Below, piece after piece: positions 1 through 10,149 of a stretch of DNA of 64,000 bases. Made by a program: the position numbers and the translations under genes. The notes beneath the pieces are model-generated. The model had not been told where the DNA came from. It did no database searches and was given only the letters and a program-made list of their open reading frames with translations. Source of the DNA: Clavelina lepadiformis (lineage: Eukaryota; Chordata; Ascidiacea; Aplousobranchia; Clavelinidae); NCBI RefSeq assembly GCF_947623445.1, contig NC_135248.1, positions 12,223,820 to 12,287,819 on the forward strand, given 5' to 3'. Every line of letters begins with the position of its first letter. The first letter of the stretch is position 1.

Positions 1-50
1 ATCAGCCTATTTTTAGCTATGGGTTGCGTGACCCACTTACGGTGAAATAG
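1..50 (-). repeat. Partial copy of a small MITE-like repeat, cut by the window edge
   Basis: Read on the minus strand this begins CTATTTCACCGTAAGT and continues GGGTCACGCA. The same start is seen near 59168, 61875 and (minus) 63204. Only the first 50 bases of the element lie in the window. The family has short inverted ends (CTATTTCACC) and no coding capacity. Class not determined. Confidence 0.5.
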
Positions 51-344
51 TCACTCTGTACGTATTATTAATACATCACAAGTGACAAGTGCATATGACA
101 TGCACAGTCTAGCACAGCTGAATTGTTAAAATACGTGTTTGAGATGCACCATAAACTTCTGACCCAACTGCACTTGTCTCTTTGAAATTCGGTGAAAACT
201 CTGCTTCTATATAAACCAATGATCCAAACTCCGGTCACGCCTGCAACGCTTATGCAACTTGGTGCCAAATATACCCACATGGGAAAATAAAATAATTACT
301 CTAAAAGCCCCTTTACACAAAACGTTTTAATAGATATCCTATAT

Positions 345-540
345 TGCACTTTTGTTGACAAAATAAACTTCTTTATTGCATGCTTGGCACTCAAGCATTT
401 TGCAAATCTACGTGTTATATTACGTTTATTAAAGCAAACGGTTGCAAAATCAAACATTAAGTTGTGGAAAACTGTTCACCAGTTATTCATTAATCTTCCA
501 CATTTTAGGTTACGTAAGATTTCTAATTATTAGCCTACTA
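345..540 (-). pseudogene. Decayed third copy of the CRIP gene (start of coding region plus 5' flank)
   Basis: The minus strand carries an ATG at 398 followed by MLECQACNKEVYF, clearly related to [17 protein letters not shown] at the start of the intact CRIP gene at 2365-2601. The similarity continues upstream of the ATG for about 130 bases: both places share TTGCAAAAT just before the ATG, then a matching run of 5' flank containing AAGTTGTGGAAAA in the same relative place. Only the first 15 or so codons survive; after that the frame no longer resembles a LIM domain. Because noncoding flank is included, this is a segmental duplication and not a retrocopy. It has lost two of the residues after the first Cys pair and the whole zinc-binding remainder, so it cannot make a working protein. 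Confidence 0.7.
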
Positions 541-599
541 TACTGTATTTTATACAGAACAAAGTTATTGCAGTTGTTGCGTCATAATGTTTTCGGTTT

Positions 600-1010
600 T
601 ATGCGAAACGACACATAAGCACCGACGAATGTAAAACCTCAGTTTGTGGCAGAGATTTTTTGAACGATAGTGATCAGAAACAACATATGCAAGCTCACTG
701 TGGGGAAAACGCTTTCAATGTCTGAAGTATTATAAAAAGTAGGCTACACGTCGGGAAGATATTTACAAGTTAACATGCATTAAACCTTATTTATGTGAGA
801 TTTGTGACAAATGCTTTGAAGCAAAAGCAGAAGTTACAAAACATTAACCTTCAAGGCTTACGAAATACGTTTTTTTTAATTTGTGAAGAATGTTACAAAA
901 GTATAAAAGTAATATTGAAATATATGAACGATCTCATTTTGAGCATTTTAATTGCTTCTGTCAAGTTTATGACAAACAATTTTGTAGTTAGGGTGGCATC
1001 ACCCTACACA
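600..1010 (+). pseudogene. Relic of a C2H2 zinc-finger array
   Basis: Several reading frames of the plus strand show eroded Kruppel-type fingers in a row. From 628 a frame reads C-x4-C-x12-H-x3-H with CGRDFLNDSDQKQHMQAH followed by CGENAF in the place of the linker TGEKPF. From about 776 a second frame reads CIKPYLCEICDKCF, i.e. a linker plus C-x2-C, and reaches the first zinc-binding His at the right spacing. A third finger start, ICEECYKS, lies near 880 and a fourth, FNCFCQVYDKQF, near 960. The fingers are in different frames and interrupted by stops, so the locus is dead. Finger spacing and linkers identify the family; the parent gene is not known. A similar relic lies at 3640-4290. Confidence 0.6.
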
Positions 1011-2259
1011 CAAAGAATCACGTCCACCATTTCAGGTTCTTCATTTCGTAGGTACAACACCGTAACAGTAATCTCGAGCCGGCACATTGACGTGATTGTG
1101 ACGTTAAACAGTCCTTTCTGTACGTATAGTTTTCCAAAACGAAAAAACAGTTTAGAGGCATGATTAACTCAAAATTTTATAAAAAAAATGTTCTTTTTTG
1201 TATATAGACTGGTTTGAAATACCATTAAACAGAAAATTACTTGGGAAAACAAAGTTTTTATGTATTGGCTTATTAGCGTCACCTACCGCTACAATGCTAA
1301 CGACACAAACACCGCATGAAGAAAGGTTGCAATGAAAATAGATGTACGTAGTGAGCGCCATTGTGCCCGATCTAGTTAAAGCTTAGGAAGGGTTTTCCGT
1401 TTGGCGTAATTGTCTGATGTACAGTATTTCATTTTATATAGCCTACCTGCCCGTTGATTACGTTATAGTGATGCTGCAAGGTTTTCGCTGACCTGGTAGA
1501 CAGTTGTAAATTCGGGCAATACTGTATAAAAAATTATAAAACCACAATAAAAACTGTTTGAGAGACTTGCATAAAGAATATATTGGTAACTGGTGCTTGA
1601 GCGATAAGGAATCATCACAGACTTAAGTCGTGTAAAAACTTTTCAACGATAAAGATTTTCGTACCATACAAATAGCTACAATACACTCCCTGCCTATACT
1701 ATACCTACACCATTATTGCCGGCGTAGTTTGTTTGCTAAAAGGATATGCTAATACTTTAATTGTGATTCGTCAGTCAACTGACCCCGTATCCTTGTCCGA
1801 CGTTATACGAACTACAGATACACAGACAAAAAACAATCGGATCTTGTATTAGGGCCCATTCACGCCACTGTTATACAACATCACCTGCAGATCAAGCAGT
1901 GCTCAGTCCATATCCTACCAATAGAAACTCATTACTGATTATACATTGAAAAAAAGTGGAAGCTGATAAAACACATGGCAGATGGCACAGAATCGAACTA
2001 ACACAAAAAAAACATCTACTGATATAAATTTATCGCGAATACCTGCACGTTTGTATCATACAGTAAATAAAAGATAGCATAAAAGTGGTTTTCCATGATA
2101 CGGACAAATTATTGCAATTTATCCTTATTAAGTATGTACACATAAATTGGAATGCAAGAGCTGGCAAAATGTTCGTAGGCTACGTCTATTAGATGGAAAA
2201 CAAGGCTTTTAGCAATTACAAAAGACTAGTTTCAAAAGAGAACGATAGACTTCAACCAA
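1011..2259. other. Gene-free stretch
   Basis: No supported gene. AT-rich sequence with short open frames only. A segment around 1600-1660 (GGAATCATCACAGACTTAAG and on to GATAAAGATT) resembles 21330-21395 and marks a low-copy dispersed repeat of unknown class. Confidence 0.5.
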
Positions 2260-2364
2260 TTTATTTTCAAAGCTTACCACAGATAAATTTTATACAAAAA
2301 TGTTTGAATTTTACGGAGAACGTTTAGTACTATTTACAAAACCAATTTCAGCCGTGCGGTGAAT

Positions 2365-2601
2365 TTATCCTTTGTACTGATAGCTCTCCGTTCCGCCTCG
2401 TCCGAAGCCTCCTGGACCAAATTCTGAAGCGTAGCAAGGCGTGTGGCAATATGGCTTTCCTTTGTGTTCGGCGTGGCTTCCAGATGACAAGGTTTTCTTA
2501 CATTTTACGCATCGAAGGCAAGGGCGGTGCCAATCTTTCCCAAGCGATTGCACCTTTTCGGCAAAATAGACTTCTTTAGTGCAAGCAGGGCACTTGGGCA
2601 T
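2365..2601 (-). CDS. Cysteine-rich intestinal protein (CRIP-type single LIM domain)
   Basis: A 78-residue protein, the usual CRIP1 length. It is one LIM domain: the first zinc site starts CPAC at residues 4-7, continues through the HRPCLRC stretch (about 25-31), and the second site runs CVKC to the CHTPC stretch near residues 53-57. The glycine-rich tail [18 protein letters not shown] is typical of CRIPs. LIM domains bind partner proteins and zinc, not DNA; CRIP is a small cytosolic/nuclear protein in vertebrates. The gene is uninterrupted here, unlike vertebrate CRIP1. A minus-strand AATAAA lies at 2260-2265, about 100 bases past the stop. A second intact CRIP sits at 9916-10149 and a decayed one at 345-540. 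The start is fixed by the family N terminus MPKCP. Confidence 0.93.
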   Translation of the reverse strand: MPKCPACTKEVYFAEKVQSLGKDWHRPCLRCVKCKKTLSSGSHAEHKGKPYCHTPCYASEFGPGGFGRGGTESYQYKG

Positions 2602-2699
2602 TTTGCAAATCTGTGTCTTTTATTGCGTTTAATGACATAAATGGCTGTAAAATCAATCATGCAGTTGTGGAAAATTATTGACCAATTCATCAGCCATCT

Positions 2700-3640
2700 A
2701 ATATTTTATTTTTTGACCACTAAAATATTCTATATTTTGCGTAAAATCTGAAAATGTTATGCTTTTCTGCTGTGTTCCTTTCAGAGCAAAAAATGCAGCT
2801 CTTTTCATAATAACGCTTTCAGCTTTCGACAAAACGCTATGCAAACCTACAAAATGTACGCCGTGATGACGAAACCATTGTGTAGGCTATACCCTGTTAA
2901 TTGTTGCGTCAATCACGAGTAGCTGCTTATTTAGCCAGTGTGTTTAACTAACATCGAGTTTCCTTTTTGTAGCTCTCGGCAATGCGTCATATTCTTCGGC
3001 CGAGGCTGCTGGGCGAACAATACTACGGATAAAAAGCACTCATGGCCAAGTTCGAGACAAAATCTGTTTTAGCCTGTCATTTGCGTTTTGGTACAGTAGA
3101 AACAGCCTTCACATCATGTCTAGCATTGATAACTGCTTTACATGAACCCCAAAAAGCTACAGTTTCCCATTGCGTCTAACCATCACTAATGTTGCGTCGT
3201 ATTGCTAACTAAAATTACACGTAAAACTGCGGGCAACATCTGACTGCAAACTGAAACTACTGTGTTCACTTTTGGCCATAAATAACAGCATTTGCGTCTG
3301 TTTACAATAGGAGTTCTAACCGTGCACATGCTGAAATGTCTTTGTGACGTCATGAATGGCAGCTTGCTGGTTTTCATGAGCACCCTGCTATCGGTGACGT
3401 CACGTGGTTGCCGATCGGTATACCACCCTGCTGTTGGTGACGTCAGGAACACTATCTACTTCGACACTATCGAAGAACAACACCTGATTGAAGATACTGC
3501 GGCAGAAAGCATTACGAACTAAACTACTAAAGGACTTCATGAATTGCAGCCCTCTTGCATTAATGGTTTTGATTCAAAACACTGTTTTAGTTTTCTATAA
3601 TCCACTTTGGATCCAGCAAATTTTTAAACCATTAAATTGT
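2700..3640. other. Gene-free stretch with a cluster of CRE palindromes
   Basis: No gene recognised. The stretch contains three perfect TGACGTCA palindromes (3345-3352, 3395-3402, 3438-3445), listed separately. Otherwise unremarkable. Confidence 0.5.
3345..3445. promoter_or_regulatory. Cluster of three CRE (TGACGTCA) palindromes
   Basis: Three perfect 8-bp CREB/ATF half-site palindromes occur within 101 bases. The last two sit in a repeated context: CACCCTGCT, five or six bases, then GGTGACGTCA. The second overlaps an E-box (CACGTG). Related sequence (CTGCTGTTGGTGACGTA, minus strand) recurs at about 4515-4540. CRE is a known binding site; a role here is inference. The nearest gene start, CRIP at 2601 on the minus strand, is about 750 bases away. 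Confidence 0.35.
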
Positions 3641-4290
3641 TGTAGGAAGCAGAACGTTTTTTGTGCCAAAATTTGTTTGAATACACAGATTTCAAAGCTG
3701 ATTCAACATCGCGTACTTTGTACAGACATAATTTTGCCAACTTGTTGCTCAATATGACAGGTAAGCATTATTTCAAGTTCAAACTGCTAGGGTTTAATGG
3801 TGCTATTGTATGCTTTTCTCCTATTTTACATAGAATTAGAAATCATAGACTTCTGGTACTCAATACTTTTATGAAAAACAAAAAGTCGAAGAATTTGTTT
3901 AATACATTTACTATCGCAACACCTTATCTAGTGGTGCATTCTTTTTTGAACAAGTTGTGTAATGTGACAGTGATAATAAAAGTGTGAACTTCAGTTAATT
4001 AATTAATCATCTCATGTAAAAACGATCAATTTTGCTATGAACGTTAATTACTGCAAAAGTTACAGTGCTTGCATTTCCAGGTTTTTGAAGGTAAATACAT
4101 TGAGAGATGTGATTGCAAAAAAATAATCCTATGTAGCCTACTGTTTTCTTAGGTGTCCTGTGAAGAATTTAGGAGGTGGTGCCATGAGATTTGTCTGAAA
4201 GGTTGCTGTCTGAAGACCACATTTACGTACATGTCAGCATCACTGACAGAAAAGTTGATTCATATGCATATTTCGTTGGTTGTATTCTTT
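3640..4290 (+). pseudogene. Second relic of a C2H2 zinc-finger array
   Basis: Eroded fingers on the plus strand. Near 3656 a frame reads FCAKICLN and continues to LIQHRVLCTD, a finger with a shortened middle and a His-x3-Cys end. Near 3757 comes MTGKHYFKFKLLGF, matching a TGEKPYxCxxCGF linker and finger start with both cysteines replaced. Near 4183-4270 CHEICLKGCCLKTTFTYM then SASLTEKL keeps exact C-x12-x-x3-x spacing and a TEK-type linker but has lost both histidines. The pieces are in different frames. Family call rests on spacing and linkers; individual pieces are weak, their succession is what convinces. Confidence 0.45.
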
Positions 4291-4542
4291 TTCGCAATCA
4301 CTTTCAATAAACACCATCCACAGAAACCTAAGATAAACAGTTTATAAACGAGGTAAACAGAAAATAAAGTTCAAATATTTTAAGTGCATCGGAGAAAAAA
4401 CTATGATATATCTATCTATTTATCTTTTGTGCACTTTTTTTCTAATAAGAGTAGCAGAGCACTACTACTCCAACAATGTGAGGGCTGCTGTCAGTTACGT
4501 CACGGTCAACAGCCTTGGTGATACGTCACCAACAGCAGCCTG

Positions 4543-4824
4543 TCAATCATTGAGCAGGAACCAATAGCAGGCTGCAGCACCTGCTCTTTCGGTTAAGACC
4601 CCACCTATCTGTTTACGCCACATCGGAATGGCAAATGGGCGTTCACGTTCTGCTTCATCGATTTCTCTTTTTTTTTGCTGAGCTTTAAGCTGTGCAGCTA
4701 TTTTAGGACTTTTATTGCCAAACGCAAAAAGTTTTACTCTACATGACTCATTGTTAGACGCAATCCACGGCAAATTCGAGTAAAGGAAGTGCCCACAATA
4801 GACATTGCGATTCGGTATGTGCAT
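4543..4824 (-). CDS. Hypothetical open frame, doubtful
   Basis: A 93-codon open frame with a charged stretch (AAQLKAQQKKREIDEAERER, about residues 42-61) that looks more protein-like than chance AT-rich frames around it. I recognise no family, no clear splice signals and no neighbour that would explain it. It may be an exon or retro-fragment of an unidentified gene, or noise. The 3' end overlaps the repeated CTGCTGTTGGTGACG motif, which argues against a normal gene end. Confidence 0.15.
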   Translation of the reverse strand: MHIPNRNVYCGHFLYSNLPWIASNNESCRVKLFAFGNKSPKIAAQLKAQQKKREIDEAERERPFAIPMWRKQIGGVLTERAGAAACYWFLLND

Positions 4825-5836
4825 TTCACCGTGACTAAAGAATCGCTGCTAAAAGCAACGGAAGAAAGCTTGAAGGTGCGGCTCATTCACAGTGAACAAG
4901 TACAACAGTTTAATATTTGGAAAAACGTAATCGCAAATTGAATTCAAGGCTGTCAAAATCTTCCCTACCTGTCCATATTCTGACTACAGTACCTTTTTGG
5001 CTAGGATACATCAGGCCGAATTAGGCCTTCACAAAAATATGTAGCTCCGTCATTATAAACGACCACGTAGTATTCGCACACGCAAACTGTTACCAACTTA
5101 TGTTTACAAGCCCTAAGGCAAACATGAGTCACACGGTAGAAAATCACGTAAAAGCCGAAACGGACATGTGATTTGTTCAGTTCAGTTCAAACGACATGAA
5201 AAGGTTATTTGGGCAGGATATAAGAACTTATTATTATCATTATCAAGCACGTCCGCAGTCTTCGCGTTAAAAAGACTGCGCAAAATGCGATCAATAGCAA
5301 GGTGGCAAAAATACAGGGTGATTTATTCGACCTCCTTCGCAGTTCCCGATGGGTGTTTAATCATAGACACCAAGATCACAATCAATTTCTACTAATGCCA
5401 ATGACGTAAGCACTGCTTTCTCCAATTTACGATAATTAATTGATCACTTCCAGTGACCTTTGCGATGCATCGAAGGCCGAATGAACGTTGATCGAATTTC
5501 AGCGTTATACCGGTGCAGCATATATGGTGAAAACTCGCCATTAGCAGTGGTAAATGATTCCATTATCGATTGTTGACAAAAATCAATTGCGATTGTCAGT
5601 AATGAAGTTTATTCAAGAACTGATACGGAACGTTTGCTCATAACGAAGTTTGAAGCGCAAATGGCTCATCCCTAAGCACACAGCCAACGCCTAGCTCCAT
5701 GATAAAAGGGTGGTTATTGTATAAATAACAGGCCTACAGTAACGTGGACGCCAACTTGGTATTTTAACAAGCCGCATTCCGCAAATGTGAAAGATAAAAC
5801 GGCAGTGTACGTGCGTTTAAAACCACGTCATTGTCC
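4825..5836. other. Gene-free stretch
   Basis: Nothing recognisable; presumably the 3' flank of the bromodomain gene that ends at 5837. Confidence 0.4.
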
Positions 5837-8715
5837 TTACACTGTTGTCGTAACACCGAGGGTTTGACGTAAAGCAGATTGGTCCAAGACAGACCTAGGA
5901 CTGGTTGTTGCGGTCAAATCGGTCAAAGTCTTCTGCAATTCCAAAGCTATTTGCTGTTCCTTATCATCAGGAGGCTTGAGATTGGGTTCGTTGTTAGGCG
6001 CCTTCTGGCTCAGTCGTTGGTACTGGGCTTGTTCCAATTTCTTTATCAGGACGCTGCCTTTGTTCAAGGAATGGTGAATGCTTCTATCTGTTTTCAGTTG
6101 TTTTTCTGCTGCTGAAATACATCAAAACAGCATTACATCAGACCACAAAACGACTTTTGAAGATCTTCTATTTTTCTTATCATATTTCTAGATATATAAA
6201 TCAAAAATACAGCCTATACAGAGATTGTCTGCTATATGGTTGGCTATGGGTTTTGTGCATGTGCTCTGCAATATCCTTCTAAATGTTTGTGTTGTCTCAG
6301 TAATGATTAGCAAAGTTCTTTATGGAACTGATAAGTTGACCATTTGTCTGTTGCACATCGAGCTATCAGACACTTCACATGATAAATGCCATAAAAAGTA
6401 AAAAGTAAAAGTGGGTAAAAGAATGACGTAACATGTTGTTGAATGCTGATACAAGCATTGCTGATACCACTGATGTGTCACTACGAATAATACAGCTAAC
6501 TAACTGTGTTAAGAAATACAATATGTCAAGAAATAGGTATATGAGATGATAACAACACAGGAGCTATATGATGGTTGTAGGTGGAAGCAACTCTTTAGAA
6601 CAACTACAAATAACCCAGATCGGATCTCTTTCTTATTATTTTATCGATCTGATTCCCTTAGATGTTATGGCCACAATATTAACAATAGGAATTAAATTGT
6701 AGGTTTTACATTACATTAGCTGGCACAGATAACACTATTAATTTAAAACTGCAAAAACTATTTTAATCAAAGTCCAACGAATAAGTTTCGAAACTGACGA
6801 TAAACAAGAGCATAAGGTTGAAAACAAAAGGCTATTGGTTACCATTGCTGAAGCTAGAAAAGAAAACCTCCTCTGTGTAACCAACTCTGTGATGTTCTAA
6901 GTTAAATGCCCAAATTTTTAAGCTCTATCACTCTTTTATTGATCAACCAAATGTGTTATTATATGGAGTTTATGTGCTCTATAGAGAATAAGGCATATTG
7001 ACTGTACAATTAATTATCAAGAAAAATAAGCAATTTTTGGTGAAGGGATTGCAGGGTCCAGTAGAAATGAAAAGATTTAATTTACCTTTTTGCTGGTCCA
7101 CTTGTTTTGATTCAATTTCATCAACAAACGAAACATCAATACCAAGTTCTTTTAACGATCGTAGATTGTCAAAGTTGATGCTGGGTTTGGTGGAAACTAT
7201 AGCTTCACTTTTTCTTGTTGATTGATCATTGCTCTGTTTTCGTCGCTTTGCTTCAATGTCTTGATATGCTTGGCTGTGTGCGTGGTGTGTTACTGTGTCA
7301 AGGAGATCTCCTACCATTCTCAAAAGACCTTTGTCAGCGGTGGAAACAAACTCTTGCATACTGTTGGCAAACATGTACCCAGTCTCACTGCCATATGCTG
7401 ATAAGAGAAGATCACTCTCGTCCTTTGTCAGGTTTGAAATTCTGGAATCATATGAAGGGGCATAAGAACTGAACGGTCCGTAACTGAGATATTGTATGGG
7501 AGTAACTTTGTTTCTCTTGTCTTCTTTTGGTTCAGGCATGATATCTATGCCATCAACTAGGTGGCTGGTCAGTGACCCCAGGTCAACCTCCCGACTGCGC
7601 TCTTCTCCAAATTCAGGATTTACAATGCTTAGAGTTGTCTTGCCATCATCGTCCATCCGTAGAAAACCCATCCTGTTTTTGGGACAAGTGTCCGCAAGTT
7701 TTTTCTGCGCCCGTTTCATTGCCTGTATTGCATCTGGGGCAACTGTATCCTCATTGTCAGCATCTGTAAAACTGACGGCATCTGGATGAGCCTTAAGATC
7801 GCCCTCAGTAAGATCGCATTCCATTTCTGAGACATCGCTTTTCGTCTCCCTCGGAATGGATTCCGGAACAGCGGCTTCCACCTCAATGGATTCCTCTTCC
7901 ATCATAGGCATAACGAGTATGTCTGATATGTCTTTCTTGGATAAATCATTCAAAAAACTTAAAGTTCGTTTCATATGTTTAAGCCTTTCCCTGCTCATAA
8001 TTTTCATCCCTGCGGCAAGAACCTTCTTAGCAATTTCGTAATAAATTGTGTCCAGTTTGTTGTAGGTGCAGCAGTTGTTAATCATAAGTTCAAAATCCCT
8101 TTTAAACTCGTTGACGTCAAAATATTGGTTTGTTATTATTTTGTTCCTCATCGTACTGAAGTCCATCGGTTCACCAATCATTGAGGAGTAGCCAGGGGCT
8201 ATCATGTCGTTGACCGGCCAGGCAAACACCTCATGGGGATCTTTCCTTTCAAGCTGTTTCAGGATGTGTTCTAATAAATTATTAAGAGCGTTTCGCTTAG
8301 CTTTGGACATAAACGGCCGTGGTGTTTCAATTTTTGAAAATTTCTCTATTTGTACAGTAACGGGTTTGATAGGTGGCATTTCAGGCTGCACAATAATGGT
8401 TTCCGCAGTTTTATCTTGCCGTGTTTCAGAAGAACTCAACTCCACGTCTGATTCAAGCCCATGCATGTCTGGATTCATGCTTCGTGACTCTGGAGATACA
8501 AGCATCGAATCTCGCTCTTCTTCTTCTTCTCGGTGTCGCTTTTTCTTCCTCTTCTTCCGCTTGTGACTAGATCCGCCACCAGGTGGATGATCAGAGTCAT
8601 ACATCACTTCCGAGCCGAGCTTGAGAACCAACTTCAGTGGCGTTTTATCGCTGCTTCCGTAGTCGTCAGCATGCTGCCAGCCAGATGACTTATGCTTCTT
8701 GTGTTTTTTACCCAT
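5837..8715 (-). CDS. Bromodomain protein BRD7/BRD9 (PBAF/ncBAF chromatin remodeller subunit)
   Basis: Two coding exons, 8715-7086 and 6111-5837, joined in matching phase (AAAAG|GTAAAT donor, TTTCAG acceptor), give about 635 residues; BRD7 has 651. The N terminus MGKKHKKHKS and KTPLKLVLKLG match BRD7/9. A lysine-rich patch lies at about residues 51-62. The bromodomain spans about 140-245, with WPV shelf (166-168), PMDFSTM and the acetyl-lysine asparagine N219 in TYNK. A DUF3512-type region follows, including KEDKRNKVTP and SSYAPSYDS. The last exon has the KKLEQAQYQRLSQ and LRQTLGV blocks that parallel the BRD7 C terminus. PMDFSTM and the tail favour BRD7, but invertebrates generally have one BRD7/9 gene. 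It reads acetylated histones within SWI/SNF complexes in the nucleus. The exon 2 acceptor is a CAGCAGCAG run, so one- or two-residue splice variants are possible. Confidence 0.93.
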
Positions 8716-9915
8716 ACTTTAAGAAAAAAATTCTCACCACTACTTCTGCACAACAAAATGTGAAATGTATAGACAAATAAGATCAAATACAAGCAGTGAA
8801 TGTGTACTAAGTTTACTCTGTAATCATAATGTACCTTCTACTATGTCACAGGAGTTTGTTTTATATGAATTTAAATTTTGAATAAAAGTGCATAAAAAGT
8901 CATGGATGGTTCGACAAAACAGTAACAGTTTTAAAACACAAAGAAAAAGCACCAGCACACAGTTAAAATCACACAGCATTGTGTATTATTATTATTATTA
9001 TACTGTATCCATAAGCAAATCAAGTCATTCTGATTAATGCAATAAAAAATCTATTTTTATTAGTTCAGTGAAATTTCATTAGGTAAATATAAATGTATAA
9101 AATGATTATCTAACACAATTTTGGAGATGCTACATTACTACAGTATATGTATATAATAAGAAAAATACACAGTATGACTCAAAAGGACTCCATTTGATTT
9201 AGATAAAATTTGTCATTCTAAACAGTGAGTTCTAAACTCATTCTACTGCTAACATTTAATATTACAAGATTTTTCAAAATAAATTCACCCATAGTTTACA
9301 AACGGTTTAAAATTTAGATTTATTGTACTAAATAAAAACATGATTACTGTAGGATGAGCAGTAACGGATGTGAAATAATAGTATTTATATATATAATTGA
9401 CAATCGGTAGTGGGTGATAAAAGTAAGACAACAGTAAGTATTCAAACATTACAAAGCATGCATAATTGAAGACTATTTCTTTTCATGCAACATAAGATCT
9501 ACTGACTGAAAGTTTTATTTTTAAAAAAATGCGCAAAGTTAGTCAATTTGCCTTCATAAATATCTAGTTTTATAACAGAAGTAGCAACTAACATTTTAGG
9601 TAAAGTTTGAGCTTTGTGTATGTATAATTATAGTAAGTATAATTTAAAAACACATATAATAGTTTCCAACAAAAATCGAATAGCACCAACAGACGATGTT
9701 AACATGTACATAAGTTAGGATTGTCTTTGCAAACACAAATGTTTACTTCATTCCCAGTATGCTACTTTTTGAAATAAGAACACAGCGATTTACAACATAA
9801 CTAATCAACAGTGTACATGAGGTGAAAAACATCTACGTACTTCATAGCCCTGTGACATGTAATACATAATTGCTAGAGCATGCAATATATTTCTGTTCTG
9901 CAAGTGCAATGTTTC
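8716..9915. other. Gene-free stretch between BRD7/9 and the second CRIP gene
   Basis: AT-rich, no supported gene. Contains a short ATT trinucleotide run near 8985-9001. Likely holds the BRD7/9 promoter and the 3' untranslated region of the CRIP gene upstream on the same strand. Confidence 0.5.
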
Positions 9916-10149
9916 CTAGTTGTACGTGTGACTTTCCGTACCACCATGACCAAAACCTTTAGGGCCAAACAGGGCTGAATAGCAAGGCCTGTTGCAGTAC
10001 GGCTTGCGATCATGTTCAGCATGGCCACCCGGTATTAGAGTTTTCCCACATTTTGTGCATTTCAAACAAGGACGATGCCAGTCCTTCCCCAAAGATGTGA
10101 CTTTTTCAGCAAAATACACTTCTTTTCCACAAGTTGGACACTTGGGCAT
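9916..10149 (-). CDS. Second cysteine-rich intestinal protein (CRIP-type single LIM domain)
   Basis: A 77-residue single LIM protein, again uninterrupted. It starts [16 protein letters not shown], has HRPCLKC and CTKC for the two zinc sites, then CNRPC and the tail [17 protein letters not shown]. Roughly three quarters of its residues equal those of the CRIP at 2365-2601, so the two are paralogues; both lie on the minus strand with BRD7/9 between them. Expected role as for other CRIPs: a small zinc-binding adaptor in cytosol or nucleus. No flanking similarity to the 2365 copy was obvious to me, in contrast to the 345-540 relic, so this duplication is older. The start is set by the conserved MPKCP. 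Confidence 0.93.
   Translation of the reverse strand: MPKCPTCGKEVYFAEKVTSLGKDWHRPCLKCTKCGKTLIPGGHAEHDRKPYCNRPCYSALFGPKGFGHGGTESHTYN

Noticed and set aside
795-1163. 122-codon open frame as a gene
   Set aside because: It crosses a decayed zinc-finger array out of frame; the finger residues are spread over all three frames.
7215-8566. Several plus-strand open frames over the BRD7/9 gene
   Set aside because: They are antisense shadows of the long first exon of the bromodomain gene.
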